Source: Enterobacter cloacae complex sp. ECNIH7 (lineage in GTDB: Bacteria; Pseudomonadota; Gammaproteobacteria; Enterobacterales; Enterobacteriaceae). From it: DNA of 64,000 bases. Under the pieces are notes generated by a model. The model did not search any database. It was not told the DNA's origin and worked only from the letters and a program-made list of their open reading frames with translations. The translations under genes and the position numbers were made by a program. Positions 49,002-59,262 of this stretch are shown here, piece after piece. The DNA lies in assembly GCF_002208095.1 (NCBI RefSeq), contig NZ_CP017990.1:2604001-2668000 (forward strand), written 5' to 3'. The first letter of the stretch is position 1. Each line of letters starts with the position of its first letter.

Positions 49002-50015
49002 ATGACGCAGCCATTGGCCGGAAAACACATTTTGATTGTAGAAGACGAGCCCGTTTTCCGATCGCTACTGGATTCGTGGTTATCCTCGCTGGGAGCAATC
49101 ACTTCACTCGCTGAAGATGGTATCGACGCCCTGGAAAAAATGATCAGCATTACGCCCGATTTGATGATTTGCGACATTGAGATGCCGCGCATGAATGGAC
49201 TGAAGCTGGTTGAACATCTGCGTAACGAAGGCAACCAGACGCCGATTCTGGTGATCTCTGCCACAGAGAATATGGCGGATATCGCCAAAGCATTGCGTCT
49301 TGGCGTCCAGGATATTCTGCTTAAGCCGGTCAAGGATCTGAACCGGCTGCGAGAAACGGTCTTAGCGTGCCTTTATCCGAATATGTTTAATTCCCGGGTA
49401 GAGGAAGAGGAGCGTCTTTTCCAGGACTGGGATGCACTGGTGAGTGATCCTCCTGCTGCGGCGAAACTGTTGCAAGAACTTCAGCCGCCCGTACAGCAAA
49501 CTATTTCGCACTGCCGCGTAAATTATCGCCAGCTGGTGGCGGCTGACCAGCCGGGACTGGTGCTGGATATCGCACCATTATCTGATTCCGACCTTGCGTT
49601 TTATTCTCTGGATGTCACCCGTGCGGGGGATAATGGCGTATTAGCCGCGTTGCTTCTTCGCGCGCTATTTAATGGTTTGCTGCAGGAACAGTTATCGCAT
49701 CAGGGACAACGGCTGCCGGAGTTAGGCAGTTTGCTTAAACAGGTAAACCAGCTTTTTCGTCAGGCTAATTTGCCCGGACAGTTCCCGCTGCTGGTCGGTT
49801 ATTACCACAGCGGTTTAAAGAATCTGATCCTCGTCTCAGCGGGTCTCAACGCTTCACTGAATACCGGTGAACATCATATTGAGGTGAGTAACGGTGTGCC
49901 GCTTGGGACATTGGGTACGGCGTATCTTAATCAAATTAGCCACCGCTGTTCCTCCTGGCAGTGCCAAATTTGGGGCGCCGGGGGACGGCTGCGCTTAATG
50001 TTGTCCACGGAATAA
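49002..50015 (+). CDS. rssB: RpoS-targeting adaptor/response regulator RssB
   Basis: 337 residues, the E. coli length. The N-terminal receiver has the acidic pair in IVEDEP, phospho-acceptor Asp58 in MICDIEMPRMNG and Lys in ILLKPVKD. The C-terminal domain is a degenerate PP2C-like phosphatase fold. It delivers sigma S to ClpXP. GGGGAGG precedes the ATG. Confidence 0.97.
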   Translation: MTQPLAGKHILIVEDEPVFRSLLDSWLSSLGAITSLAEDGIDALEKMISITPDLMICDIEMPRMNGLKLVEHLRNEGNQTPILVISATENMADIAKALRLGVQDILLKPVKDLNRLRETVLACLYPNMFNSRVEEEERLFQDWDALVSDPPAAAKLLQELQPPVQQTISHCRVNYRQLVAADQPGLVLDIAPLSDSDLAFYSLDVTRAGDNGVLAALLLRALFNGLLQEQLSHQGQRLPELGSLLKQVNQLFRQANLPGQFPLLVGYYHSGLKNLILVSAGLNASLNTGEHHIEVSNGVPLGTLGTAYLNQISHRCSSWQCQIWGAGGRLRLMLSTE

Positions 50016-50215
50016 GCAATTGGATCTTAATTTTAAGATTGCTTTACCTGTGTTTTACGGGGAGTGCTACTATCGCTGCCCAGTTTCATGCGTATTTATC
50101 CTAATTGATCGGCAACGCGTTCTTTTCAGACCCGAACTGCGGGACGAGGCTGATATACTCAACGCGTTATTTATTGCATAAAAGTTCAAAACTTGAACAG
50201 CTCAGGAGAATTTGA

Positions 50216-51124
50216 ATGGCTGCCCTAAATTCGAAAGTCAGAAAGGCCGTCATCCCGGTAGCGGGATTGGGGACCAGGATGTTACCAGCAACTAAGGCAA
50301 TTCCTAAAGAGATGCTGCCTCTGGTTGATAAGCCATTAATCCAGTATGTCGTTAATGAATGTATCGCAGCCGGCATCACTGAAATTGTGCTGGTTACGCA
50401 TTCATCAAAAAACTCTATCGAAAACCATTTCGATACAAGCTTTGAACTTGAAGCCATGCTGGAAAAGCGTGTTAAGCGTCAGCTGTTAGAAGAAGTTCAG
50501 TCTATTTGCCCGCCGCACGTTACCATTATGCAGGTTCGTCAGGGCCTGGCTAAAGGTCTGGGCCACGCTGTGATGTGCGCACATCCTGTTGTAGGTGATG
50601 AGCCTGTAGCGGTAATTCTGCCTGACGTAATTCTGGACGAATACGAATCCGATCTTTCTCAGGATAACCTTGCTGAGATGATCAAACGTTTCGACGAAAC
50701 CGGCAGCAGCCAGATCATGGTTGAGCCTGTTGAAGACGTGACGGCATACGGTGTGGTTGACTGCAAAGGCGTTAACCTTGAACCGGGCGAAAGCGTGCCA
50801 ATGGTTGGCGTGGTAGAGAAGCCTAAAGCCGACGTAGCGCCTTCAAACCTGGCCGTTGTAGGTCGCTATGTCCTGAGCGCTGAAATCTGGCCTCTGCTGG
50901 CGAAAACGCCTCCAGGAGCGGGGGATGAGATTCAGCTGACGGATGCCATTGATATGCTGATCGAGAAAGAGACCGTTGAGGCTTACCATATGAAAGGTAA
51001 GAGCCATGACTGCGGTAATAAGCTTGGTTATATGCAGGCGTTCGTTGAATATGGTATTCGCCACAATACTCTTGGTGAAGAATTTAAAACCTGGCTCAAA
51101 GAGAGCGTAGGTATTAAGAAATAA
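50216..51124 (+). CDS. galU: UTP-glucose-1-phosphate uridylyltransferase
   Basis: 302 residues. It makes UDP-glucose for LPS core, osmoregulated glucans, trehalose and galactose metabolism. The nucleotide-binding loop [39 protein letters not shown] and [10 protein letters not shown] are present. CAGGAG lies before the ATG; the 200 bases after rssB hold its promoter. Confidence 0.98.
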   Translation: MAALNSKVRKAVIPVAGLGTRMLPATKAIPKEMLPLVDKPLIQYVVNECIAAGITEIVLVTHSSKNSIENHFDTSFELEAMLEKRVKRQLLEEVQSICPPHVTIMQVRQGLAKGLGHAVMCAHPVVGDEPVAVILPDVILDEYESDLSQDNLAEMIKRFDETGSSQIMVEPVEDVTAYGVVDCKGVNLEPGESVPMVGVVEKPKADVAPSNLAVVGRYVLSAEIWPLLAKTPPGAGDEIQLTDAIDMLIEKETVEAYHMKGKSHDCGNKLGYMQAFVEYGIRHNTLGEEFKTWLKESVGIKK

Positions 51125-51144
51125 GCCACGGTTACATATGTCCG

Positions 51145-51176
51145 AAACCGGTGAGGCGCTGCCCACCGGTTTTTTT
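51145..51176 (+). terminator. Intrinsic terminator of galU
   Basis: AAACCGGTG / CACCGGTTT arms with an inner GG/CC pair, followed by a T run, 20 bases after the galU stop. Confidence 0.88.
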
Positions 51177-51280
51177 ATGCCCTAAACACTTCTGAAACCT
51201 GTCTCTAAGTACAGTTATTAAAATTGCCAAATAATGCTTTATGACAGAGTGTAAGGGGTTGTTTGCGACAAATTTAGGTT

Positions 51281-51310
51281 AAAAAAAATCCCGCATTACG
51301 CGGGATTTTT
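51281..51310 (-). terminator. Intrinsic terminator of hns
   Basis: AAAATCCCG / CGGGATTTTT on either side of CATTACG; on the minus strand the stem is followed by eight T. It is just after the hns stop. Confidence 0.85.
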
Positions 51311-51325
51311 CTGAATACGGTTGGA

Positions 51326-51739
51326 TTAATCCTTGATCAGGAAGTCGTCCAGCTGTTTGCCTTGTTCGTCCATGGCTTTCTTGATAACAGCAGGAGTGCG
51401 GCCCTGGCCAGTCCAGGTTTTAGTTTCGTCGTTCTCGTCAACGTAGCTATATTTAGCAGGACGAGCAGCACGCTTGGCTTTAGTACCGGTTTTAGCTGCA
51501 GCCATGCTGTTCAGCAATTCATTTGGATCGATACCATCAGCAATCAGCATTTCACGATATTGCTGCAGTTTACGAGTACGTTCTTCGATTTCAGCAGCAG
51601 CTGCGCTTTCTTCTTCACGACGTTCATTAACTACAACTTCTAATTTTTCCAGCATTTCTTCAAGCGTTTCGAGGGTGCATTCTCTTGCCTGCGCACGAAG
51701 AGTACGGATGTTGTTCAGAATTTTAAGTGCTTCGCTCAT
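51326..51739 (-). CDS. hns: DNA-binding nucleoid protein H-NS
   Basis: 137 residues from ATG 51739; a 19-codon upstream extension is not conserved. The N-terminal coiled-coil oligomerisation domain (about 1-65: [19 protein letters not shown]), a flexible linker, and a C-terminal DNA-binding domain (about 90-137) with the AT-hook-like [12 protein letters not shown] loop. It silences AT-rich horizontally acquired DNA, of which this window has two stretches (the Rhs tip and the transposon). Confidence 0.98.
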   Translation of the reverse strand: MSEALKILNNIRTLRAQARECTLETLEEMLEKLEVVVNERREEESAAAAEIEERTRKLQQYREMLIADGIDPNELLNSMAAAKTGTKAKRAARPAKYSYVDENDETKTWTGQGRTPAVIKKAMDEQGKQLDDFLIKD

Positions 51740-52288
51740 TGTAGTAATCTCAAACTTATAATGGGGGGTGGTTTGTTGACCTAATAATAGAGCCATAAAT
51801 TCAGTTGTGCAATAGCCAGGAATGTAAGGAATTCAAAAAATACTAAATAATGCCGCTATTATTAATTACGCTAACTTAAATTTCATCACCCAACAGTCTC
51901 GTTTGTTATCAGCTAACCCGGCTGGACCCGGTCGATTGCATCTTTTTTTTGTGACATTTACCGCAGGAATTATAGTTGCGGCGGAGAAATATCAGCCTTT
52001 TGTATTAGTTCCCCACCGTGATGTTAAGACTGTAATAGTTAATAAATAGTGAATTTTAAAGAACAGGGATTCCACTATAAAAAGCAGTGTTATGTTTGGC
52101 TGAACATATAACATATTGGCCGGGCAGAAGGAGTTTACTTCATGTTTTAACGGGCTATTTTCATGAAAAGAAGGTTGTGAACTCCACGCTGAAACGCTTC
52201 TTCTGTGTGCTGCATCGCTGATGACCAGACAAATTATGGTACAATGAATCATCGGGAATATTACACATTGAATAGGGTTTTACGGCCA
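51740..52288. other. Divergent hns-tdk intergenic region
   Basis: About 550 bases, clearly AT-rich in the part next to hns (51800-52100), as expected for the autoregulated hns promoter. No conserved small gene or RNA was recognised. Short open frames here lack ribosome sites. Confidence 0.6.
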
Positions 52289-52903
52289 ATGGCACAACTT
52301 TATTTCTACTATTCGGCAATGAATGCCGGGAAATCCACCGCGTTGCTGCAATCCTCGTACAATTACCAGGAGCGTGGGATGCGTACCGTTGTTTATACGG
52401 CTGAAATTGACGATCGCTTTGGCGCAGGGAAGGTGAGCTCAAGAATAGGGCTCTCGTCGCCTGCCAGACTGTTTAACCCGAAAACCGATCTGTTTGAGGA
52501 CATTCGTACAGAACATGCTTTGCAGCCCATTCACTGTGTTCTGGTAGATGAAAGCCAGTTTCTGACGCGTGAACAGGTTCATGCCCTTTCAGAGGTGGTC
52601 GATGAGCTTGATATTCCCGTGCTGTGTTACGGCCTGCGTACTGATTTCCGCGGTGAGCTCTTTGCCGGTAGCCAGTATTTGCTCGCCTGGTCGGATAAGC
52701 TTGTCGAATTGAAAACAATCTGCTTCTGCGGTCGCAAAGCCAGTATGGTGCTTCGCCTCGACCAGGCCGGAAAACCTTATGCAGATGGTGAGCAGGTGGT
52801 GATAGGCGGTAATGAACGCTATGTTTCGGTCTGTCGTAAGCATTATAAAGAAGCGTTAGTTGTAGGCTCGCTGACGGCGATTCAGCACGACAACCGAAAA
52901 TAA
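52289..52903 (+). CDS. tdk: Thymidine kinase
   Basis: 204 residues from ATG 52289 (E. coli 205); upstream in-frame ATGs give non-family extensions. Type II thymidine kinase: P-loop [18 protein letters not shown] Walker B with general-base Glu, lasso loop, and zinc cysteines in CFCGRKA and CRKHY. It phosphorylates thymidine for salvage. The ribosome site is weak. Confidence 0.97.
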   Translation: MAQLYFYYSAMNAGKSTALLQSSYNYQERGMRTVVYTAEIDDRFGAGKVSSRIGLSSPARLFNPKTDLFEDIRTEHALQPIHCVLVDESQFLTREQVHALSEVVDELDIPVLCYGLRTDFRGELFAGSQYLLAWSDKLVELKTICFCGRKASMVLRLDQAGKPYADGEQVVIGGNERYVSVCRKHYKEALVVGSLTAIQHDNRK

Positions 52904-52926
52904 CATCTGCCTCATTATTCAGGCAT

Positions 52927-52955
52927 AAAAAAAACCCGCCATAAGGCGGGTTTTT
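52927..52955. terminator. Bidirectional terminator between tdk and adhE
   Basis: AAAAAACCCGCC-ATAA-GGCGGGTTTTT between convergent genes, with A and T runs on both sides. Confidence 0.9.
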
Positions 52956-52971
52956 CATCTGCTGCGGTCAA

Positions 52972-55650
52972 TTAAGCGCTTTTCTTCGCTTTCTTGTCCG
53001 CTTTGATGACAGGAACTTCTGTTTTCACAGCGGCAACGTCACCTTCTTTGAATTCACGACCGTAGTAGGTATCCAGCAGAATCTGCTTCAGCTCGGAGAT
53101 CAGTGGGTAGCGCGGGTTAGCACCAGTACACTGGTCATCGAATGCATCTTCAGACAGCTTATCTACATGAGCGAGGAAGTCAGCTTCCTGAACGCCTGCT
53201 TCACGGATAGATTTAGGAATACCCAGCTCAGCTTTCAGGCTTTCCAGCCATGCCAGCAGTTTCTCAATCTTCGCAGCAGTACGGTCGCCCGGTGCGCTCA
53301 GACCAAGGTGGTCTGCGATTTCAGCGTAACGACGACGCGCTTGCGGACGGTCGTACTGGCTGAAAGCAGTCTGCTTGGTTGGGTTGTCGTTAGCGTTATA
53401 ACGGATAACGTTGCTGATCAACAGGGCGTTCGCCAGACCGTGAGGAATGTGGAACTGAGAACCCAGTTTGTGCGCCATAGAGTGGCAAACACCCAGGAAG
53501 GCGTTCGCAAACGCGATACCGGCGATGGTAGCTGCACTGTGAACTCGTTCACGTGCTACCGGGTTTTTAGACCCTTCGTTGTAGGACGCTGGCAGGTTTT
53601 CTTTCAGCAGTTTCAGAGCCTGCAGAGCCTGACCGTCAGAGAACTCAGATGCCAGCACAGAAACGTAAGCTTCCAGGGCGTGAGTTACCGCATCCAGACC
53701 ACCGAACGCACACAGTGATTTCGGCATCTCCATGACCAGGTTCGCATCAACGATAGCCATGTCTGGGGTCAGTGCATAGTCAGCCAGTGGATATTTCTGA
53801 CCTGTTGCATCGTCCGTTACTACTGCGAATGGCGTAACTTCTGAACCGGTACCGGAAGTGGTGGTTACCGCGATCATTTTCGCTTTTACGCCCATTTTCG
53901 GGAACTTGTAGATACGTTTACGGATGTCCATAAAGCGCAGCGCCAGTTCTTCGAAGTGGGTTTCAGGATGCTCATACATGACCCACATGATTTTCGCGGC
54001 GTCCATTGGGGAACCACCACCCAGTGCGATAATCACATCTGGTTTGAAGGAGTTAGCCAGTTCAGCACCTTTACGCACAACGCTCAGGGTAGGGTCAGCT
54101 TCAACTTCAAAGAACACTTCAGTTTCAACGCCAGCCGCTTTCAGTACAGAGGTGATCTGGTCAGCGTAGCCGTTGTTGAACAGGAAACGGTCAGTCACGA
54201 TGAGCGCACGTTTGTGGCCATCAGTAATCACTTCATCCAGCGCGATTGGCAGTGAGCCACGGCGGAAGTAGATAGATTTCGGAAGTTTGTGCCACAACAT
54301 GTTTTCAGCTCGCTTAGCAACGGTTTTCTTGTTGATCAGGTGTTTTGGACCAACGTTTTCAGAGATGGAGTTACCACCCCAGGAACCACAACCCAGAGTC
54401 AGGGAAGGTGCGAGTTTAAAGTTGTACAGATCACCGATACCACCCTGAGAAGCAGGGGTGTTAATCAGGATACGTGCAGTTTTCATCATCTGACCGAAGT
54501 GGGCAACGCGTTCTGGCTGGTTGTCCTGGTCGGTGTACAGACAAGAAGTGTGACCGATACCGCCCATGGCAACCAGTTTCTCGGCTTTCTCTACCGCGTC
54601 TTCGAAATCTTTCGCACGGTACATGGCAAGCGTTGGAGACAGTTTTTCGTGAGCAAACGGCTCGCTTTCATCAACAACTTTCACTTCACCGATCAGGATT
54701 TTGGTTGTTGCCGGAACGGTAAAGCCTGCGAGTTCAGCAATTTTGTAGGCTGGCTGACCCACGATAGCGGCGTTCAGCGCGCCATTTTTCAGGATAATGT
54801 CCTGAACGGCTTTTAGCTCTTTGCCCTGCAGCAGGTAGCCGCCGTGGCTGGCGAAACGTTCACGAACAGCGTCGTACACGGAATCGACAACAACAACAGA
54901 TTGTTCAGATGCACAGATCACGCCGTTATCGAAGGTTTTAGACATCAGCACAGACGCAACGGCACGTTTGATATCAGCGGTTTCATCGATAACAACAGGG
55001 GTGTTACCCGCGCCCACGCCGATAGCAGGTTTACCGGAGCTGTATGCGGCTTTAACCATGCCTGGACCACCGGTCGCCAGGATCAGGTTAATGTCCGGGT
55101 GATGCATCAGCGCATTGGAGAGCTCAACGGAAGGTTGGTCGATCCAGCCGATCAGATCTTTTGGTGCGCCAGCAGCAATCGCCGCCTGCAGGACGATATC
55201 TGCAGCTTTGTTAGTCGCGTCTTTCGCACGTGGGTGTGGAGAGAAGATGATTGCGTTACGAGTCTTCAGGCTAATCAGTGATTTGAAGATAGCTGTAGAC
55301 GTTGGGTTAGTTGTCGGAACAATACCGCAGATGATGCCGATAGGTTCAGCGATGGTGATGGTACCGAAGGTGTCGTCTTCGGACAGCACGCCACAGGTTT
55401 TCTCATCTTTATAGGCGTTGTAGATATACTCGGAAGCAAAGTGGTTTTTAATCACTTTATCTTCCACGATGCCCATGCCGGATTCGGCGACGGCCATTTT
55501 AGCGAGAGGGATTCGAGCATCTGCAGCAGCCAGTGCGGCCGCGCGGAAGATTTTATCAACCTGTTCTTGGGTGAAATTGGCATATTCACGCTGGGCTTTT
55601 TTAACGCGCTCGACGAGGGCGTTCAGTTCAGCGATATTAGTAACAGCCAT
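52972..55650 (-). CDS. adhE: Bifunctional acetaldehyde-CoA/alcohol dehydrogenase
   Basis: 892 residues (E. coli 891). The N-terminal CoA-acylating aldehyde dehydrogenase (about 1-440) has catalytic Cys in [10 protein letters not shown]. The C-terminal iron-dependent alcohol dehydrogenase (about 450-870) has [10 protein letters not shown] for NAD and the metal histidines around [10 protein letters not shown] and IPHGLANA. It forms spirosomes and converts acetyl-CoA to ethanol in fermentation. The basic Lys-rich tail ends [10 protein letters not shown]. It is monocistronic; NarL and Cra sites lie upstream. Confidence 0.98.
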   Translation of the reverse strand: MAVTNIAELNALVERVKKAQREYANFTQEQVDKIFRAAALAAADARIPLAKMAVAESGMGIVEDKVIKNHFASEYIYNAYKDEKTCGVLSEDDTFGTITIAEPIGIICGIVPTTNPTSTAIFKSLISLKTRNAIIFSPHPRAKDATNKAADIVLQAAIAAGAPKDLIGWIDQPSVELSNALMHHPDINLILATGGPGMVKAAYSSGKPAIGVGAGNTPVVIDETADIKRAVASVLMSKTFDNGVICASEQSVVVVDSVYDAVRERFASHGGYLLQGKELKAVQDIILKNGALNAAIVGQPAYKIAELAGFTVPATTKILIGEVKVVDESEPFAHEKLSPTLAMYRAKDFEDAVEKAEKLVAMGGIGHTSCLYTDQDNQPERVAHFGQMMKTARILINTPASQGGIGDLYNFKLAPSLTLGCGSWGGNSISENVGPKHLINKKTVAKRAENMLWHKLPKSIYFRRGSLPIALDEVITDGHKRALIVTDRFLFNNGYADQITSVLKAAGVETEVFFEVEADPTLSVVRKGAELANSFKPDVIIALGGGSPMDAAKIMWVMYEHPETHFEELALRFMDIRKRIYKFPKMGVKAKMIAVTTTSGTGSEVTPFAVVTDDATGQKYPLADYALTPDMAIVDANLVMEMPKSLCAFGGLDAVTHALEAYVSVLASEFSDGQALQALKLLKENLPASYNEGSKNPVARERVHSAATIAGIAFANAFLGVCHSMAHKLGSQFHIPHGLANALLISNVIRYNANDNPTKQTAFSQYDRPQARRRYAEIADHLGLSAPGDRTAAKIEKLLAWLESLKAELGIPKSIREAGVQEADFLAHVDKLSEDAFDDQCTGANPRYPLISELKQILLDTYYGREFKEGDVAAVKTEVPVIKADKKAKKSA

Positions 55651-55853
55651 AATGCTCTCCTGATAATGTTTAAACTCTTTTAGTAAACCAGCGCTCGATA
55701 CGTCACACAGTATAGACAGAGCCGATACGACTTGCGTAACACAAAGTAAAACAAAGAGTTACTTTCTGCGTCAGCACACTAATTTACTAAAAGAGCCTTA
55801 CCTTAGCATCATCCCTTTTTGTCAGGTGATCTCCCTGGGGGCGTAACCAAGAT

Positions 55854-55869
55854 TACTCACTTCTGAGTA
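55854..55869. promoter_or_regulatory. Palindromic NarL/NarP (7-2-7) site upstream of adhE
   Basis: TACTCAC-TT-CTGAGTA: two heptamers in inverted orientation with the exact two-base spacing preferred by NarL and NarP. It lies about 200 bases upstream of the adhE start. Nitrate repression of adhE is known in E. coli. Confidence 0.7.
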
Positions 55870-55902
55870 CGGAAATCATGATCTGCGTCAATTTTCCCCC
55901 AA

Positions 55903-55918
55903 GCTGATACCTTTCAGC
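55903..55918. promoter_or_regulatory. Cra (FruR) site upstream of adhE
   Basis: GCTGATACCTTTCAGC matches the 16-base Cra palindrome (GCTGAA-C-TTCAGC) except near the centre. Cra control of adhE is known in E. coli. The rest of the 478-base adhE-ychE spacer (55651-56128) holds both promoters; no other site was identified with confidence. Confidence 0.75.
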
Positions 55919-56128
55919 AGGGTTATTTCGTTGAGGTTTTTCAAGTGTTAAATAATTACGTAAGTAATGGAAGTGGCGCTGTCATTGATTATACATATAT
56001 TTAACATCCTGAAATGGTAACGTTTTGCCGCAGATTTCGAGTGAAGTATGCTAATAAAAAGGGTATCTTCAGCGCGATTTCTCATGACAAATTGTCAGTC
56101 CCGGGCATGTGTATAAGCGGAGCAAAAC

Positions 56129-56776
56129 GTGATTCAAACGCTCTTTGATTTTCCAACGTATTTTAAATTTTTTATTGGTTTGTTTGCCCTGGTCAACCCG
56201 GTGGGGATCATTCCTGTCTTCATTAGTATGACGAGTTATCAGACGGCGGCGGCCAGGAATAAGACCAACCTCACCGCTAACCTGTCAGTAGCTATCATCT
56301 TGCTCACCTCCCTTTTCCTGGGTGACGCCATTCTCCAGCTCTTCGGGATTTCGATTGACTCGTTCCGCATAGCGGGTGGGATCCTGGTCGTGACCATCGC
56401 CATGTCAATGATCAGCGGTAAGCTGGGCGAGGATAAACAAAACAAGCAGGAGAAGTCAGAAACTGCCATCCGCGAAAGTATTGGCGTGGTGCCGCTGGCC
56501 TTACCGCTCATGGCTGGCCCTGGCGCCATTAGTTCAACCATTGTCTGGGGCACGCGTTACCATAGTCTGATGCACCTGATTGGCTTTTCCGTTGCCATTG
56601 CACTTTTCGCGCTGTGCTGTTGGGGAGTATTCCGCATGGCACCCTGGCTGGTGCGACTGTTGGGGCAGACGGGCATTAACGTCATAACGCGTATTATGGG
56701 CCTGCTGTTGATGGCGTTAGGGATTGAATTCATCGTTACAGGAATTAAAAGCATTTTCCCCGGTTTGCTGCACTGA
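56129..56776 (+). CDS. ychE: MarC-family inner-membrane protein YchE
   Basis: 215 residues from a GTG start with GCGGAG upstream, the E. coli start. UPF0056/MarC family with six predicted membrane segments; ALVNPVGIIPVFISMT and PLALPLMAGPGAISSTI are the family signatures. The function is unproven; an amino-acid transport role has been suggested for relatives. Confidence 0.94.
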   Translation: MIQTLFDFPTYFKFFIGLFALVNPVGIIPVFISMTSYQTAAARNKTNLTANLSVAIILLTSLFLGDAILQLFGISIDSFRIAGGILVVTIAMSMISGKLGEDKQNKQEKSETAIRESIGVVPLALPLMAGPGAISSTIVWGTRYHSLMHLIGFSVAIALFALCCWGVFRMAPWLVRLLGQTGINVITRIMGLLLMALGIEFIVTGIKSIFPGLLH

Positions 56777-56791
56777 TATTTCGTATGAAAG

Positions 56792-56816
56792 AACGGAGCC
56801 ACGGCTCCGTTTTTTT
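56792..56816 (+). terminator. Intrinsic terminator of ychE
   Basis: AACGGAGCC-AC-GGCTCCGTT followed by T, 15 bases after the ychE stop. Confidence 0.9.
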
Positions 56817-57546
56817 ACGTCATTATCAGTAAATCCTATAACTAAAGTTGAAATGCTCACATATCATAATAAATTCTACTAATAATGTTCATTGCTTGTA
56901 TTTCAATGAGTTATTAATTCCCGCCAAACCCGCCTGCGCAGAAAACCTTCGATCGAACTGTTATTTTAATCACATGATACTCTGGGGCTTGCTGAGAGAT
57001 AACCGAAATGATATTAGTAAATTCAACATTCCCCTAGATGAATGTGCTAAATAATAACCAGTTGTTAAATTTTTGTACAAAATCACTCGATGATAGCGCA
57101 GCGACGCGCTTGTAGAGAAAATTTTCTCTATCTTATTGAATATCATATTTTTTTATTGAAATTCGATGTCCGGCAAGGCTGCCCTCAACGATGCGGTACT
57201 CACCGTAAAAGAGAATTGCTTAACAAATTTGCAAAATGTATTGGCGCGCGTTTACGCCATTTGATACTTTCCGGCCTAATATTTTGCAGCATAAAACAAG
57301 CAGATGAGAATTATTTTCATATGGTTCTCTTCTCAGATATCCAGCGCAGGTCTCAAACAGGGGAGGCCTGTAACGAATCGACGCAAGACGGCCATACGAG
57401 CGGTCAGTAATAAAAAAGTCGGTGATAGCAAGCAGTAAAAGAAGAACCTGACAGCAGCAAAAAAAACTCCTGCGCTGTACAGGCCCCAACAGGGGATTAC
57501 ACAGCTGGCGAAGGCCAGTCATTATAATGAGTGGAGTACCAACACA
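56817..57546 (+). promoter_or_regulatory. Long AT-rich oppA upstream/leader region
   Basis: About 730 bases without a supported gene; two open frames (56848-57054 and 57090-57410) lack ribosome sites and recognisable content. E. coli also has a long oppA upstream region, and GcvB sRNA represses oppA there by pairing near the start; the CA-rich ACCAACACA just before the ATG is compatible with that, but is only a weak match by eye. A promoter could not be placed. Confidence 0.5.
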
Positions 57547-59178
57547 ATGTCCATCATCACAAAAAAAAATCTGGTAGCGGCGGGGATTTTAACTGCGCTA
57601 ATCGCGGGCAACGCTGCAATGGCTGCGGACGTTCCTGCAGGTGTTCAACTGGCGGAGAAACAGACGCTGGTGCGTAACAACGGTGCGGAAGTTCAGTCTC
57701 TTGACCCGCACAAAATTGAAGGTGTTCCTGAGTCTAACGTTAACCGCGACCTGTTCGAAGGCCTGCTGGTGACAGACGTAGACGGCCACCCGGCACCGGG
57801 TGTAGCAGAAAAATGGGAAAACAAAGATTTCAAAGTCTGGACATTCCATCTGCGTAAAGATGCGAAATGGTCCGATGGTACACCGGTTACGGCCGAAGAT
57901 TTCGTTTATAGCTGGCAGCGTCTGGCGAATCCAAATACCGCCTCTCCGTATGCGAGCTACCTGCAATATGGCCATATTGCCAATATTGATGACATCATCG
58001 CGGGCAAAAAACCTGTTACCGACCTGGGCGTAAAAGCGATCGATGCCAATACCTTTGAAGTGACGTTGAGCGAACCTGTTCCGTACTTCTATAAGCTGCT
58101 GGTTCACCCGTCCGTTTCTCCGGTACCAAAATCCGCCGTGGAAAAATTTGGTGAGAAATGGACGCAGCCTGCCAATATCGTCACCAATGGTGCCTATAAG
58201 CTGAAAGACTGGGTGGTCAACGAGCGTATGGTGCTTGAGCGTAACCCACAATACTGGGACAACGCTAAGACCGTTATTAATCAGGTTACCTACCTGCCAA
58301 TTTCGTCCGAAGTGACTGACGTTAACCGCTACCGCAGCGGTGAAATCGACATGACCTATAACAACATGCCGATTGAACTGTTCCAGAAACTGAAAAAAGA
58401 GATCCCTAAAGAAGTTCACGTCGATCCGTACCTGTGCACCTATTACTATGAAATCAACAACCAGAAAGCACCGTTTACCGACGTACGTGTTCGTACCGCG
58501 CTGAAACTGGCTCTGGATCGCGATATCATCGTGAACAAAGTGAAAAACCAGGGCGATCTGCCGGCGTACAGCTATACCCCTCCATACACCGATGGCGCAA
58601 AACTGACCGAGCCAGAGTGGTTCAAACAGACTCAGGAACAGCGTAACGCGGAAGCGAAGAAACTGCTGGCCGAAGCGGGCTACACCGCAGATAAGCCGCT
58701 GACCTTCAGCCTGCTCTACAACACTTCCGATCTGCACAAAAAACTGGCTATCGCCGTTGCCTCAATCTGGAAAAAGAACCTGGGCGCGAACGTCAAGCTG
58801 GAGAACCAGGAGTGGAAAACCTTCCTCGACAGCCGTCATCAGGGCACCTTTGATGTAGCTCGTGCTGGCTGGTGTGCGGACTATAACGAACCGACCTCCT
58901 TCCTGAACACCATGCTGAGCGACAGCTCGAACAACACCGCTCACTATAAGAGCCCGGCGTTCGACAAGCTGATTGGCGACACGCTGAAAACCACTGACGA
59001 AGCACAGCGTAAAGAACTGTACTCTCAAGCCGAGCAGCAGCTGGATAAAGATTCCGCGATCGTTCCGGTTTACTACTACGTTAACGCCCGTCTGGTGAAA
59101 CCGTGGGTAGGTGGGTATACCGGTAAAGACCCGATGGATAATATCTACGTTAAAAACTTGTATATTATCAAGCATTAA
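57547..59178 (+). CDS. oppA: Oligopeptide ABC transporter substrate-binding protein
   Basis: 543 residues. A Sec signal peptide (1-26, ending AAMA before ADVPAG) leads to the mature OppA fold with ALCY-type binding of 2-5-residue peptides. It is close to E. coli OppA throughout (RNNGAEVQSLDPHKIEG, HVDPYLCTYYYEINNQ, DVARAGWCADYNEP with the disulfide cysteines). It acts in the periplasm and passes peptides to OppBCDF; because oppD is broken here its uptake role is probably lost unless another ATPase substitutes. Confidence 0.98.
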   Translation: MSIITKKNLVAAGILTALIAGNAAMAADVPAGVQLAEKQTLVRNNGAEVQSLDPHKIEGVPESNVNRDLFEGLLVTDVDGHPAPGVAEKWENKDFKVWTFHLRKDAKWSDGTPVTAEDFVYSWQRLANPNTASPYASYLQYGHIANIDDIIAGKKPVTDLGVKAIDANTFEVTLSEPVPYFYKLLVHPSVSPVPKSAVEKFGEKWTQPANIVTNGAYKLKDWVVNERMVLERNPQYWDNAKTVINQVTYLPISSEVTDVNRYRSGEIDMTYNNMPIELFQKLKKEIPKEVHVDPYLCTYYYEINNQKAPFTDVRVRTALKLALDRDIIVNKVKNQGDLPAYSYTPPYTDGAKLTEPEWFKQTQEQRNAEAKKLLAEAGYTADKPLTFSLLYNTSDLHKKLAIAVASIWKKNLGANVKLENQEWKTFLDSRHQGTFDVARAGWCADYNEPTSFLNTMLSDSSNNTAHYKSPAFDKLIGDTLKTTDEAQRKELYSQAEQQLDKDSAIVPVYYYVNARLVKPWVGGYTGKDPMDNIYVKNLYIIKH

Positions 59179-59262
59179 TGGCAATGAGTGGGGCGGGCGT
59201 GCTCGCCCCACGGTGTCTAACCAACGTCACATAATATAGGCACACGCCAGAAGGTACGGGCA

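Noticed and set aside
57090..57410. A 106-codon plus-strand frame upstream of oppA
   Set aside because: No ribosome site, no recognisable domain, unusual composition and no known gene in this interval in E. coli.
57598..58737. A 379-codon minus-strand open frame
   Set aside because: Antisense to oppA, which is certain; no ribosome site.
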